From the NCBI GenBank assembly GCA_030612185.1, contig JAUWOI010000043.1, positions 1-15,153 on the forward strand: DNA of 15,153 nucleotides, in the 5' to 3' direction. Made by a program: the position numbers and the translations under genes. The stretch is from Anaerolineae bacterium (GTDB lineage: Bacteria; Chloroflexota; Anaerolineae; B4-G1). Below the pieces are notes generated by a model that worked only from the letters and a program-made list of their open reading frames with translations, searched no databases and was not told where the DNA came from. Numbering within the stretch: position 1 is the first letter of the stretch; every line of letters begins with the position of its first letter. Positions 6,837 through 13,950 of the stretch are shown piece after piece.

Positions 6837-8846
6837 ATGTTGCATCGCTTCACATCCGTATCAAAGAGACTCGTTGTTCTACTGCTGACCATCTGTGTTG
6901 TAAGCACCTCCCTGGCGACGTCTAGTTGGGCTGTCTCCCAAGCGCGACCGGCGGCGCCAACCGAGACCATCATTGACTCAAACATCACGACCGATACGAC
7001 CTGGACACTAGCCAATAGTCCTTACCACGTCACGAAAATCATTGAAATTGAGACTGGAGTCACACTGACCATTGAGCCCGGTGTGGAGGTGTGGATTGCT
7101 GAGAAGCTCTACATCCACGTACGCGAAGGCGGGTCAATCGTTGCCAGGGGCACCCCTACCCAGCACATTACCATTGACCGCTACAAGGATCCCGTCACAC
7201 AGGCGGGTCCCCGATGGCGCAAGATCTGGTTTCACGAGAACACAACCTCTTACTTTCGCTACGTTGACTTTGCCTACGGTGGGGCAGGAGCAAGTAGCGA
7301 TGATACCATACTCCACTTTGATGGGCCGGGTACCCACGTGCTCAACAACTGCACGGTTCGTGCCAGCAAGCAGCAGGGCATCGTCGCCACAGGTACTCCG
7401 CTCAGCGTGACGATCGCTGGTACGCGCTTCTACGACAACGGCCGCTATCCCATAATAGCCGACAGCGGTGTCAATCTCACGGTCACAGGCAGTACATTTG
7501 AGGCGGGAGATAGCCACGCCATTTTCCTACGCACAAGGACTGTTCCGGCCACGATCACCGTTGCCGACTCCAATCTCGATTCTACTATTCCCTACACTAC
7601 CATCAGGAACGACATGGATGAGAGTGTTTGCATCAATGCCCAGAACAACTGGTGGGGTGCGGCGAACGGACCCTACGATGGATCGGGTGCCGGCGATGCC
7701 TGTGGCTTGGGGAGCAGCGGCGGCAGCGGCTCTTGGGTGACCAACGGCGTGGACTATCGCAGCTGGCGCACCACCGAAGCATCCCTCGTCGGCATCACTA
7801 CGCCGCCCACCGCTACCTTCTCCGTCACACCGGACCCCACTGTTATGCAGCCACCGGGGACTGTGTACACCTTTGATGCTTCGGGCAGCACCGATACCGA
7901 GGATTACGCCTCGTCCCTGGAGGTCTGTTGGGACTGGGACAACAATGGTGCGTGTGATACCGCCTACTCGACGACCAAGACCACCACGCATAGCTTTGCG
8001 ACTGGCACTGCTGTGCAAACCGTCCGCTTGGTCGTGCGCGATACGGATGGACTCACCTCCGAAGTTACCCAAGATATCCAACTCAACGCTCCACCCACAC
8101 CCGCTTTCACTTTCACTCAGCCGACCTGGGCCCAGTTTGATTTTGATGCTTCCGGTAGCACTGACGATCAAGACAGCACCTCGGTGCTCCAGGTCAAGTG
8201 GGACTTTGAGGGGGACGGTGTCTCCGACACCGCTTATACGACCGTCAAGACTGACACTCATACCTACACTCACCAGGGGCGCTATTGGCCTACTCTCTAC
8301 GTGAAAGACACGGACGGCGCCACTAACACACTGCGCAAACCGGTGAACATCATTCCGCCGGCGGCAACTGCGCCAATCACTGGCAGTGGCGGCACGCTGG
8401 TCTCTGTGGATGGTACGGTTCGGGTCGCGGTGTATACCGACACTGTCGGGGGTGATGTCATCAGCAATGGATTGGTCATTACCCACACCCCCTGGCTGAC
8501 CCTGCCTCACAGCAGTCTGGAAGGCGTCTTTACCTACCAGGGATTCAACCTGAGCGCTCAGTCGCTCACTGGTGGCCAACCGATCAATGAGATCAGCGGC
8601 ACCTATACTATCACCATCTCCTATGATTATGACTGTTTTGTCGATGTGCTCCATTTGCCGCCTTTCGAGGACAAGCTGAAGTTGCATCGGTGGGTCCCAG
8701 GCATCGCTGGTTACTGGGCACCAGTGGATTCGGCACTTTACACAATAACCGAACGGCTGGTGGCGACGACGGGCTTCTTTGGTGATTTCGCCTTGGTTAT
8801 GGACGTGCGCCGTGTCTACCTGTCCCTGGTTGCCAGAGAATACTAG
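6837..8846 (+). CDS. Secreted beta-helix protein with two PKD domains and a YLSLV C-terminal tail
   Basis: 669-residue exported protein. Residues 1-32 form a Sec signal peptide: basic start, LVVLLLTICVV core, probable cleavage after S-W-A32. Residues ~42-320 are a right-handed beta-helix-like region made of short V/I-rich strands, with the NNWWG motif (270-274) common in extracellular beta-helix proteins. Two PKD-like domains follow, ~326-416 and ~421-505. Each has FDASGSTD, a WDxxxxG..DTAY stretch and a DTDG turn. Residues ~515-655 are a beta-rich module (YTITISYDYD, LKLHRW, TTGFFGDFALV). The protein ends in RVYLSLVAREY, like the hydrophobic YLPLV-type tails I recall on Chloroflexota secreted proteins. 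No catalytic residues of a known lyase or hydrolase were recognised, so a structural or adhesive surface role is most likely. It has its own promoter and GGAGGT ribosome binding site, unlike the flanking membrane genes, and is a candidate acceptor for their products. Confidence 0.93.
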   Translation: MLHRFTSVSKRLVVLLLTICVVSTSLATSSWAVSQARPAAPTETIIDSNITTDTTWTLANSPYHVTKIIEIETGVTLTIEPGVEVWIAEKLYIHVREGGSIVARGTPTQHITIDRYKDPVTQAGPRWRKIWFHENTTSYFRYVDFAYGGAGASSDDTILHFDGPGTHVLNNCTVRASKQQGIVATGTPLSVTIAGTRFYDNGRYPIIADSGVNLTVTGSTFEAGDSHAIFLRTRTVPATITVADSNLDSTIPYTTIRNDMDESVCINAQNNWWGAANGPYDGSGAGDACGLGSSGGSGSWVTNGVDYRSWRTTEASLVGITTPPTATFSVTPDPTVMQPPGTVYTFDASGSTDTEDYASSLEVCWDWDNNGACDTAYSTTKTTTHSFATGTAVQTVRLVVRDTDGLTSEVTQDIQLNAPPTPAFTFTQPTWAQFDFDASGSTDDQDSTSVLQVKWDFEGDGVSDTAYTTVKTDTHTYTHQGRYWPTLYVKDTDGATNTLRKPVNIIPPAATAPITGSGGTLVSVDGTVRVAVYTDTVGGDVISNGLVITHTPWLTLPHSSLEGVFTYQGFNLSAQSLTGGQPINEISGTYTITISYDYDCFVDVLHLPPFEDKLKLHRWVPGIAGYWAPVDSALYTITERLVATTGFFGDFALVMDVRRVYLSLVAREY

Positions 8847-9209
8847 CACTCCTGCAGGCTGATCGCTTTCGGGTACCAGTCGCCCTTGATCGGCGCCGGG
8901 CACCCTTCCCTTGCCTAAGTAAGTCCACATAAGTTCTTTTCACTTTTTCTCGGCTCACGAAGGAGCGATGCCCTGATGATTACCCCCCATATGTGGGAAA
9001 AACGAGCTGGTATCCGGCATTTGAGCCAGATGTAGTGCTCACGTAGAAGTGAGAGGAATTTTTGTGAACCTACTTAGTAACGGATCCAGCGTTGTAAGCA
9101 TTCATCCCCTGTTGTGGAAGCGTCAACTCGTTGTCGTTCTGGCCGACAGAAGTTGGTTCCCTCTGTTCATCCTGAGCGTCACGCCGCCAGGTGGAGCACC
9201 CGTATAATA
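8847..9209. other. Intergenic region of 363 bases without a convincing gene
   Basis: This is the longest gap in the window and it separates the secreted-protein gene from the second membrane-gene block. It is locally AT-richer, with a pyrimidine run at 8934-8951. It contains a weak promoter-like pair, TTGAGC (9021-9026) and TAGAAG (9044-9049), 17 bases apart. A TATAAT at 9203-9208 lies immediately before the chosen ATG. A GTTCATCCTGAGCG segment (9165-9178) resembles the edge of a common dispersed repeat. The reading frame of the next gene stays open back to GTG 9114, but that stretch looks non-coding. No RNA gene was recognised. Confidence 0.6.
9038..9064 (+). terminator. Weak hairpin followed by a T run
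   Basis: CTCAC (9038-9042) and GTGAG (9049-9053) can pair around a six-base loop, followed after AGGAA by TTTTT (9059-9063). The stem is only five pairs and the T run is offset, so this is a poor intrinsic terminator. It is the only candidate seen after the secreted-protein gene. Confidence 0.2.
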
Positions 9210-11447
9210 ATGACAGAACGTTACCCTTCGAACTGCCGCTGTTGGCCGTTGATCGTTCTTTTGGCTCTCTATCTGGTCTTGAGCCTAGCCTTTAGCTTCG
9301 TCAACCCGCCCTTCGAGGCTCCCGATGAGTGGCACCACTACCGTTTCGTCCGTGATTTGATTGAGACGCGGCAACTGCCGGTGCAGTCACTGGGCGCACC
9401 CAAGTCCGAAGCGCACCAGCCGCCGCTTTACTACGCCCTGGGGGCACTATTAACTCTCTGGGTAGACGATTCAGACGCCCCTCCCAAACTGAACCGCTAC
9501 TGGGGCTATCGTGCCGAGCGGGTCGGCACGGACAATAAGCGCCTTTACCTTCACACCGGCGCCGAAGGCGTCCCTTGTCGCGACCGCTGCCTGGCTGTCC
9601 GTCTTCTGCGCTTGTTCTCCACGTTTTTGGGAGCCTTGACGGCCTACGTGGTCTGGCAGGTGTTAAGTGAGTTCTTTCCAGGCTTGCCGGCCTACGTCTT
9701 TGGAGCGTCTGCACTGGCAGTTCTTAATCCCATGTTCCTCTACTTGAGCAGCGCGATCAACAACGACAACCTGGTCGTGGTGTGGGGCGCCCTCGCGCTG
9801 TGGCTTTCGCTGCGTGTGATCCGTCGTGGCATAAACATACGCGAGTCCTTATTGGCAGGCCTGATCGCCGGCCTGGCATCGCTCACTAAGGTTAGCGGGT
9901 TGCTTCTGATTCCCCTGTTGGGCCTGGCGTATGGCCTGACTGGCTGGTTCCGCCGTGAGTGGAAACAGGCTCTATGGGGAATGACGCTCATCGTCGTAAT
10001 CGCTGCGCTGCTCTCGGGATGGTGGTTCGTCCGCAACCTGGTGCTGTATGGTGAACTGACCGGGGTTCAACTTATGCTGAAGATTTGGGGACAACGCCTG
10101 CCAGATGAGGACATCCTGCACATAATTGGCGAGTTCCCCTACCTGTGGACCTCCTTCTGGGGTCGTTTCGGCTACGGGCAGATACCTCTCAGCGACTTCA
10201 TCTATGATGGTCTAGGACTATTTGCTGCACTAGCAGCGATAGGCTTGGCGAGATTGGCGGTCCGCCCCCCTCGCTGGTTCGACAGAGAGACAAGGTTCTG
10301 TATGTTCATTCTGGTTGTCGCTATTGGACTCTTTCTGATCGCGACCTTCAATTACATGCGGATCTGCCCTATGGCCGCCATGGGACGCTTTCTCTTTCCG
10401 GCGCTGGCTGCCCTGGGCGGGCTCCTTTTCCTTGGTCTAGCCCAGTATCTACCCCAGCACTGGGTTCCTCTGTTGGCCGTGGGTGTGACGGCATTCATGG
10501 CGGTGCTGGCTGCCATAGCCCTGGTCAACTATGTAGCCCCCGCTTATGCCCAACCGTCACTTCTGACGCCTGGGGAGATCGCCGACGGCGTCCGCCCCGC
10601 TGACGTGTACTTCGCTGATGATATTCGCCTGGTGGGTCATGATTTGGAGCGTAATCGAGTGCGCCCTGGCGAAGAGGTCGCCATCACGTTGTGCTGGGAG
10701 GCGATTGGACCTCTTGCTGAAGACTATGCCTTCTTTGTCCATTTTCTTGGTCCTCAAGAGAGCATTGTGGGTGCCCGTGATACCTACCCTGGCTTGGGCC
10801 GCTTCCCGACCAGCCAATGGACGCCTGGCGATGCCTTCTGCGACATCGTCCGTGTGCCGGTGGAGGAGTGGGCCACTGCCCCGGCTGTCTATGACGTCGA
10901 GATTGGGTGGTACGAACCTGAGACGGGCGAGCGGTTGCCGGCCTACAGTGCCAATAGTACGCCGATAGAACTGACGCTGGTGGAGAGGGTCAAGGTCGTG
11001 CCCGATGAGTACCCGGTTGTTGAGATACCCAATCGCGTGGACGCCGATCTGGGCGGGCAGGCCACTCTCCTGGGCTATGGCGTGAGCGAGCGGCAAGTCG
11101 CACCCGGCCAGGCCATCAGCATTACTCTCTACTGGACGGCCCAGATCCCTGTGCCAGCCGACTACACCGTCTTCGTTCATCTCACTGATTCTGCTGGATT
11201 GCCTTACGCTCAGGATGATAGCCAACCCCAGCGCGACACCTATCCGACTTCTTTCTGGGACGTGGGTGAGATCGTAGTTGATCATCACGTTATTCTCGTC
11301 CCCTCCGACTTGCCTCTGGGTGAGCATCCACTGTTGGTGGGAATGTACCTGTTGGAGACCGGGGAACGGCTGCCGACCTTCGATGAGCATGGAGCGCGGC
11401 TCCCCGCCGACGCGATCCCACTGGGGGTAGCGGAAGTGCAACGGTGA
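9210..11447 (+). CDS. GT39/DUF2142-like membrane glycosyltransferase with two C-terminal beta-sandwich modules
   Basis: 745-residue polytopic protein. The first helix is residues ~12-30. It is followed by NPPFEAPDEWHHYRF (32-46), whose PDE-xHH-type motif marks the first outer loop of GT39- and DUF2142-like proteins; E40 or D39 is the likely acidic centre. HQPPLYY (69-75), NPMFLYLSSAINNDNL (173-188), TKVSG (226-230) and GWWFVRNLVLYGELTG (270-285) also fit that group. Helices continue to about residue 455. Residues ~467-600 and ~610-745 are two tandem copies of the shared beta-sandwich. The second is canonical (LLGYGV, ITLYWTA, YTVFVHLTD, YPTSFWDVGE, LLVGMYLLETG). ATG 9210 is preferred because it leaves a normal short N-terminus before the first helix. 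The nearest purine-rich sequence, GGTGGAG (9190-9196), is rather far away, so the start is less certain than the gene. GTG 9114 would add 32 uncharacteristic residues. Confidence 0.9.
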   Translation: MTERYPSNCRCWPLIVLLALYLVLSLAFSFVNPPFEAPDEWHHYRFVRDLIETRQLPVQSLGAPKSEAHQPPLYYALGALLTLWVDDSDAPPKLNRYWGYRAERVGTDNKRLYLHTGAEGVPCRDRCLAVRLLRLFSTFLGALTAYVVWQVLSEFFPGLPAYVFGASALAVLNPMFLYLSSAINNDNLVVVWGALALWLSLRVIRRGINIRESLLAGLIAGLASLTKVSGLLLIPLLGLAYGLTGWFRREWKQALWGMTLIVVIAALLSGWWFVRNLVLYGELTGVQLMLKIWGQRLPDEDILHIIGEFPYLWTSFWGRFGYGQIPLSDFIYDGLGLFAALAAIGLARLAVRPPRWFDRETRFCMFILVVAIGLFLIATFNYMRICPMAAMGRFLFPALAALGGLLFLGLAQYLPQHWVPLLAVGVTAFMAVLAAIALVNYVAPAYAQPSLLTPGEIADGVRPADVYFADDIRLVGHDLERNRVRPGEEVAITLCWEAIGPLAEDYAFFVHFLGPQESIVGARDTYPGLGRFPTSQWTPGDAFCDIVRVPVEEWATAPAVYDVEIGWYEPETGERLPAYSANSTPIELTLVERVKVVPDEYPVVEIPNRVDADLGGQATLLGYGVSERQVAPGQAISITLYWTAQIPVPADYTVFVHLTDSAGLPYAQDDSQPQRDTYPTSFWDVGEIVVDHHVILVPSDLPLGEHPLLVGMYLLETGERLPTFDEHGARLPADAIPLGVAEVQR

Positions 11448-13924
11448 CGAGACTGATGCGTGAATTCTGGCGGGGGCAGGGTAGACATCTGGCCGTGCTG
11501 GGGTTGTTCGCGGTGCTGACTCTGGCCATCACCTATCCGCTGCCGCTGCGTATGAACCAGGTACTGGCCGGGGGGGACATTGACGACTACATCAACCCCT
11601 GGGTGGATTGGTGGACCCATCACGTGCTCACCACGCCGGGCGAGTCGCTGTACTACACAGACTATCTGTTCTATCCCGACGGCGTCAGCCTGGTCTTTCA
11701 CTCGTTTAGTCACACCAACACCGCAGTTTCCCTGGCCTTGCAACCCTGGATCGGCCAGCCCGCGGCCTACAACATGACCATTCTGCTGTCCTACCTCCTG
11801 TCGGCTTTTGGCATGTACCTGCTGATCGAGTATCTGACAGGATCAACGGTAGCCGGTATCGTGTCAGGCATTGTGTTCGCCTTTAACCCGTATCACATAT
11901 TCGAGAGCATCCATCCTGTAGTGATGTCTATCCAATGGATGCCATTCTCGCTGCTGTTTCTTTTCCGCTGGCTGCGTGAACGCAAGTGGTGGCACTTGGG
12001 CCTGTCCGCCCTGTTCTTTCTTCTAAACGGGTTGACGAGTTGGCACTTGATGACCTTCTATTCTTTGTGGCTGGTGGTGTTCGCGATATACTACCTTGCT
12101 TTTGAGCGTCGTTCCTCGTTTTGGAAGAAAGTAAGCGGACTGGCGGCGTTTGCCCTGGTAGCCGGGCTCTTCATATTACCCTTCCTCATACCATTGATCC
12201 GTGAGCAACTGACCGTCTCACGATCGTATATGCAGGTAGACCTGGATGCTGGGCGTCCTATGGACCTGCGCAACCTGGTACTCCCACCATGGATTGAGCC
12301 GATCAAGGGTAGCGGCTACCTGGGCCTGGTGGCGGTGTTGTTGGCAGGTATCGGCGTGTGGAAGGGGGGGCGGGAAGCGCGGATGTGGTGCGGGAGTGCT
12401 GTGCTCTTTCTCCTGATCGCCATCGGGCCGCACCCGGCGATTCACGGGGAGACAATCGAAACAATCACCTTGCCCTGGTCGTCGGTGTTCATCCCGCTCT
12501 TGCGTCACCCGCTGCGTTTCCAGTTGCTCGTCACGTTTGGCCTGGCGGGGGCGGCCGGATATGGCTGGGTTGTCGTCCAGAACTGGCTGCCGCGGTCGCG
12601 GTGGCGTGTGCTGTGGGCCACGGGCGTTATACTGTTGCTCGTTCTGGACTATAGCCATTGGCCATTCCCAACGGTCCCACCAGCGGTTTCGCCGTTTTAC
12701 GAGCAACTGGCGCTAGAGCCGGGCGATTTTGCCATCGCCCCGCTCCCTTCGACCCGCCAGACGGCCAAGTACTACATGTACTACCAGACCATCCACGGCA
12801 AAAAGACCATCGGCGGGCACGTCTCGCGCACGCCACGCGAGGCGACCCGTTTTATGGAAGAGCACGAACTGATCTGGTCGCTGTGCACGCTGGGGGCTAT
12901 TGACTCGGAGATCACGGACATCTCACGCCAGTTCGACCGGCTGGCAGAAGCAGACATCCGCTACCTGGTGCTGCACAAGGACCAGGTGGACCCCGGCTTG
13001 GTCGAGCAATGGAAGGCTGCCCTCCCACTGACTCCAGCGTATGAGGACGAGTATCTCGTGGCTTACCACACCGACCTGGAGATGGGGCGCGATTACTCGT
13101 TCGCGTATGCGCTCACACCCGCCCTGGGACTGCTGCGAGTGCGCGTGAGCCCGGTGGACGAGGTGCTCCAGGGGACATTTATGGGGCTTGAGGTCTACTG
13201 GGGGGCGGCAGATCCGCCTGGGCGTGATCTGGCGATTGAGGTTGCATTCGTAGATCAAGCCGGAAACGTGGCGCAGGTCGAACGGATGGCGCTTTACCCA
13301 GATTGGCCGAGTTCTCAGTGGCCCTCAGATACTACCGTGATCGGGCGCTACCGCCTGCGAGTAGACGCGTTTCTTCCCCCCGGCGAATATGGCGTGCGGG
13401 TTGGCGCGGCGGATCTGCTGACGGGCGAGCCAATCGGCGATCCCGCCGTGGTGGCGACGCTAGAAGTAGAACCGGTGGCGCGAACGTATGAACTGCCCGC
13501 GCCCGAGTTCCGCACCGAGGGGTGCTTTGGTGACCGTTTATGTGTGCTGGGGTACGACGTTGGCTGCCGTGACGACCATCTGGATTTTGTGTTCTACTGG
13601 CGGGCTGCCCGCCTGATGGAACAGGACTATGTGATGTCCACCCGTCTGGTGGACCCCTCAAGCGGCGCGGTGGTCTGGCAAAACGATGCGGCGCCACGCG
13701 AATGGAGTTACCCGACAACCTGGTGGGACATCGGGGAAGTGGTCAGCGATACCATATCGTGTGACCTGAGCGGGGTGCCGGATGGACGATACCAACTGAC
13801 AATTGTAGTGTACGAGCCCAGGTCAGGCGAGGTGTTGACTGCATCAAGCACCGGCCAATTGAGACAATCTGCAGGCCAGGTCTTACTGTTGGGTGAAGTA
13901 GACGTACCGCCAGAGGCCGATTGA
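11444..13924 (+). CDS. GT-C/YfhO-like membrane protein with two C-terminal beta-sandwich domains
   Basis: 826-residue paralogue of the proteins at 296 and 2992. Residues ~15-35 form the first helix, then GGDIDDYINPWVDWW (43-57) with three acidic residues in the first outer loop. Matching marks are FYPDG (76-80), HSFSHTNT (86-93), AAYN (107-110), NPYH (148-151), SIQWMPF (162-168) and MYYQTIHG (445-452). Over the 18 residues from MYYQ, 14 are identical to the protein at 2992. From about residue 545 two beta-sandwich domains are added, ~550-680 and ~690-826. The last has three cysteines close together (CFGDRLCVLGYDVGC) and another in ISCDL, which suggests disulfides outside the cytoplasm. GTG 11444 overlaps the previous stop as GTGA and has GGAAG at 11432-11436; ATG 11456 is an in-frame alternative. 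Biochemical role, donor and acceptor are unknown. Confidence 0.92.
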   Translation: MTRLMREFWRGQGRHLAVLGLFAVLTLAITYPLPLRMNQVLAGGDIDDYINPWVDWWTHHVLTTPGESLYYTDYLFYPDGVSLVFHSFSHTNTAVSLALQPWIGQPAAYNMTILLSYLLSAFGMYLLIEYLTGSTVAGIVSGIVFAFNPYHIFESIHPVVMSIQWMPFSLLFLFRWLRERKWWHLGLSALFFLLNGLTSWHLMTFYSLWLVVFAIYYLAFERRSSFWKKVSGLAAFALVAGLFILPFLIPLIREQLTVSRSYMQVDLDAGRPMDLRNLVLPPWIEPIKGSGYLGLVAVLLAGIGVWKGGREARMWCGSAVLFLLIAIGPHPAIHGETIETITLPWSSVFIPLLRHPLRFQLLVTFGLAGAAGYGWVVVQNWLPRSRWRVLWATGVILLLVLDYSHWPFPTVPPAVSPFYEQLALEPGDFAIAPLPSTRQTAKYYMYYQTIHGKKTIGGHVSRTPREATRFMEEHELIWSLCTLGAIDSEITDISRQFDRLAEADIRYLVLHKDQVDPGLVEQWKAALPLTPAYEDEYLVAYHTDLEMGRDYSFAYALTPALGLLRVRVSPVDEVLQGTFMGLEVYWGAADPPGRDLAIEVAFVDQAGNVAQVERMALYPDWPSSQWPSDTTVIGRYRLRVDAFLPPGEYGVRVGAADLLTGEPIGDPAVVATLEVEPVARTYELPAPEFRTEGCFGDRLCVLGYDVGCRDDHLDFVFYWRAARLMEQDYVMSTRLVDPSSGAVVWQNDAAPREWSYPTTWWDIGEVVSDTISCDLSGVPDGRYQLTIVVYEPRSGEVLTASSTGQLRQSAGQVLLLGEVDVPPEAD

Positions 13925-13950
13925 TGTTGCCAGGGGAAACCATCCGGTGA
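13924..13950 (+). other. Eight-codon bridging mini-ORF and ribosome binding site
   Basis: ATG 13924 overlaps the previous stop (TGATG) and reads MLPGETIR before TGA at 13948-13950, which itself overlaps the GTG of the next gene (GTGA, 13947-13950). The interval also carries AGGGGA (13932-13937), nine bases before that GTG, which alone could serve initiation. The mini-ORF may be chance or may carry terminating ribosomes to the next start. Confidence 0.25.

Noticed and set aside
7527..8930. Long open frame (467 codons) on the - strand opposite the secreted protein gene
   Set aside because: It lies antisense to a gene with clear domains, signal peptide, promoter and ribosome binding site. Its product shows no domain-like pattern.
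8985..9002. CCCA-TATG-TGGG hairpin followed by AAAAA as a terminator
   Set aside because: A four-pair stem is too weak, and the A run would suit only a - strand transcript, for which there is no gene.
9165..9178. GTTCATCCTGAGCG as a dispersed repeat copy
   Set aside because: Only half of the familiar repeat is present and the following GAAGG part is missing, so it is too short to call.
9203..9208. TATAAT as the -10 box of a promoter for the 9210 gene
   Set aside because: There is no acceptable -35 at 16-18 bases, and transcription would begin after the ATG.
10557..11441. 294-codon - strand frame opposite the beta-sandwich modules
   Set aside because: The + strand encodes two recognisable repeated domains there, and the - strand product is low-complexity basic sequence.
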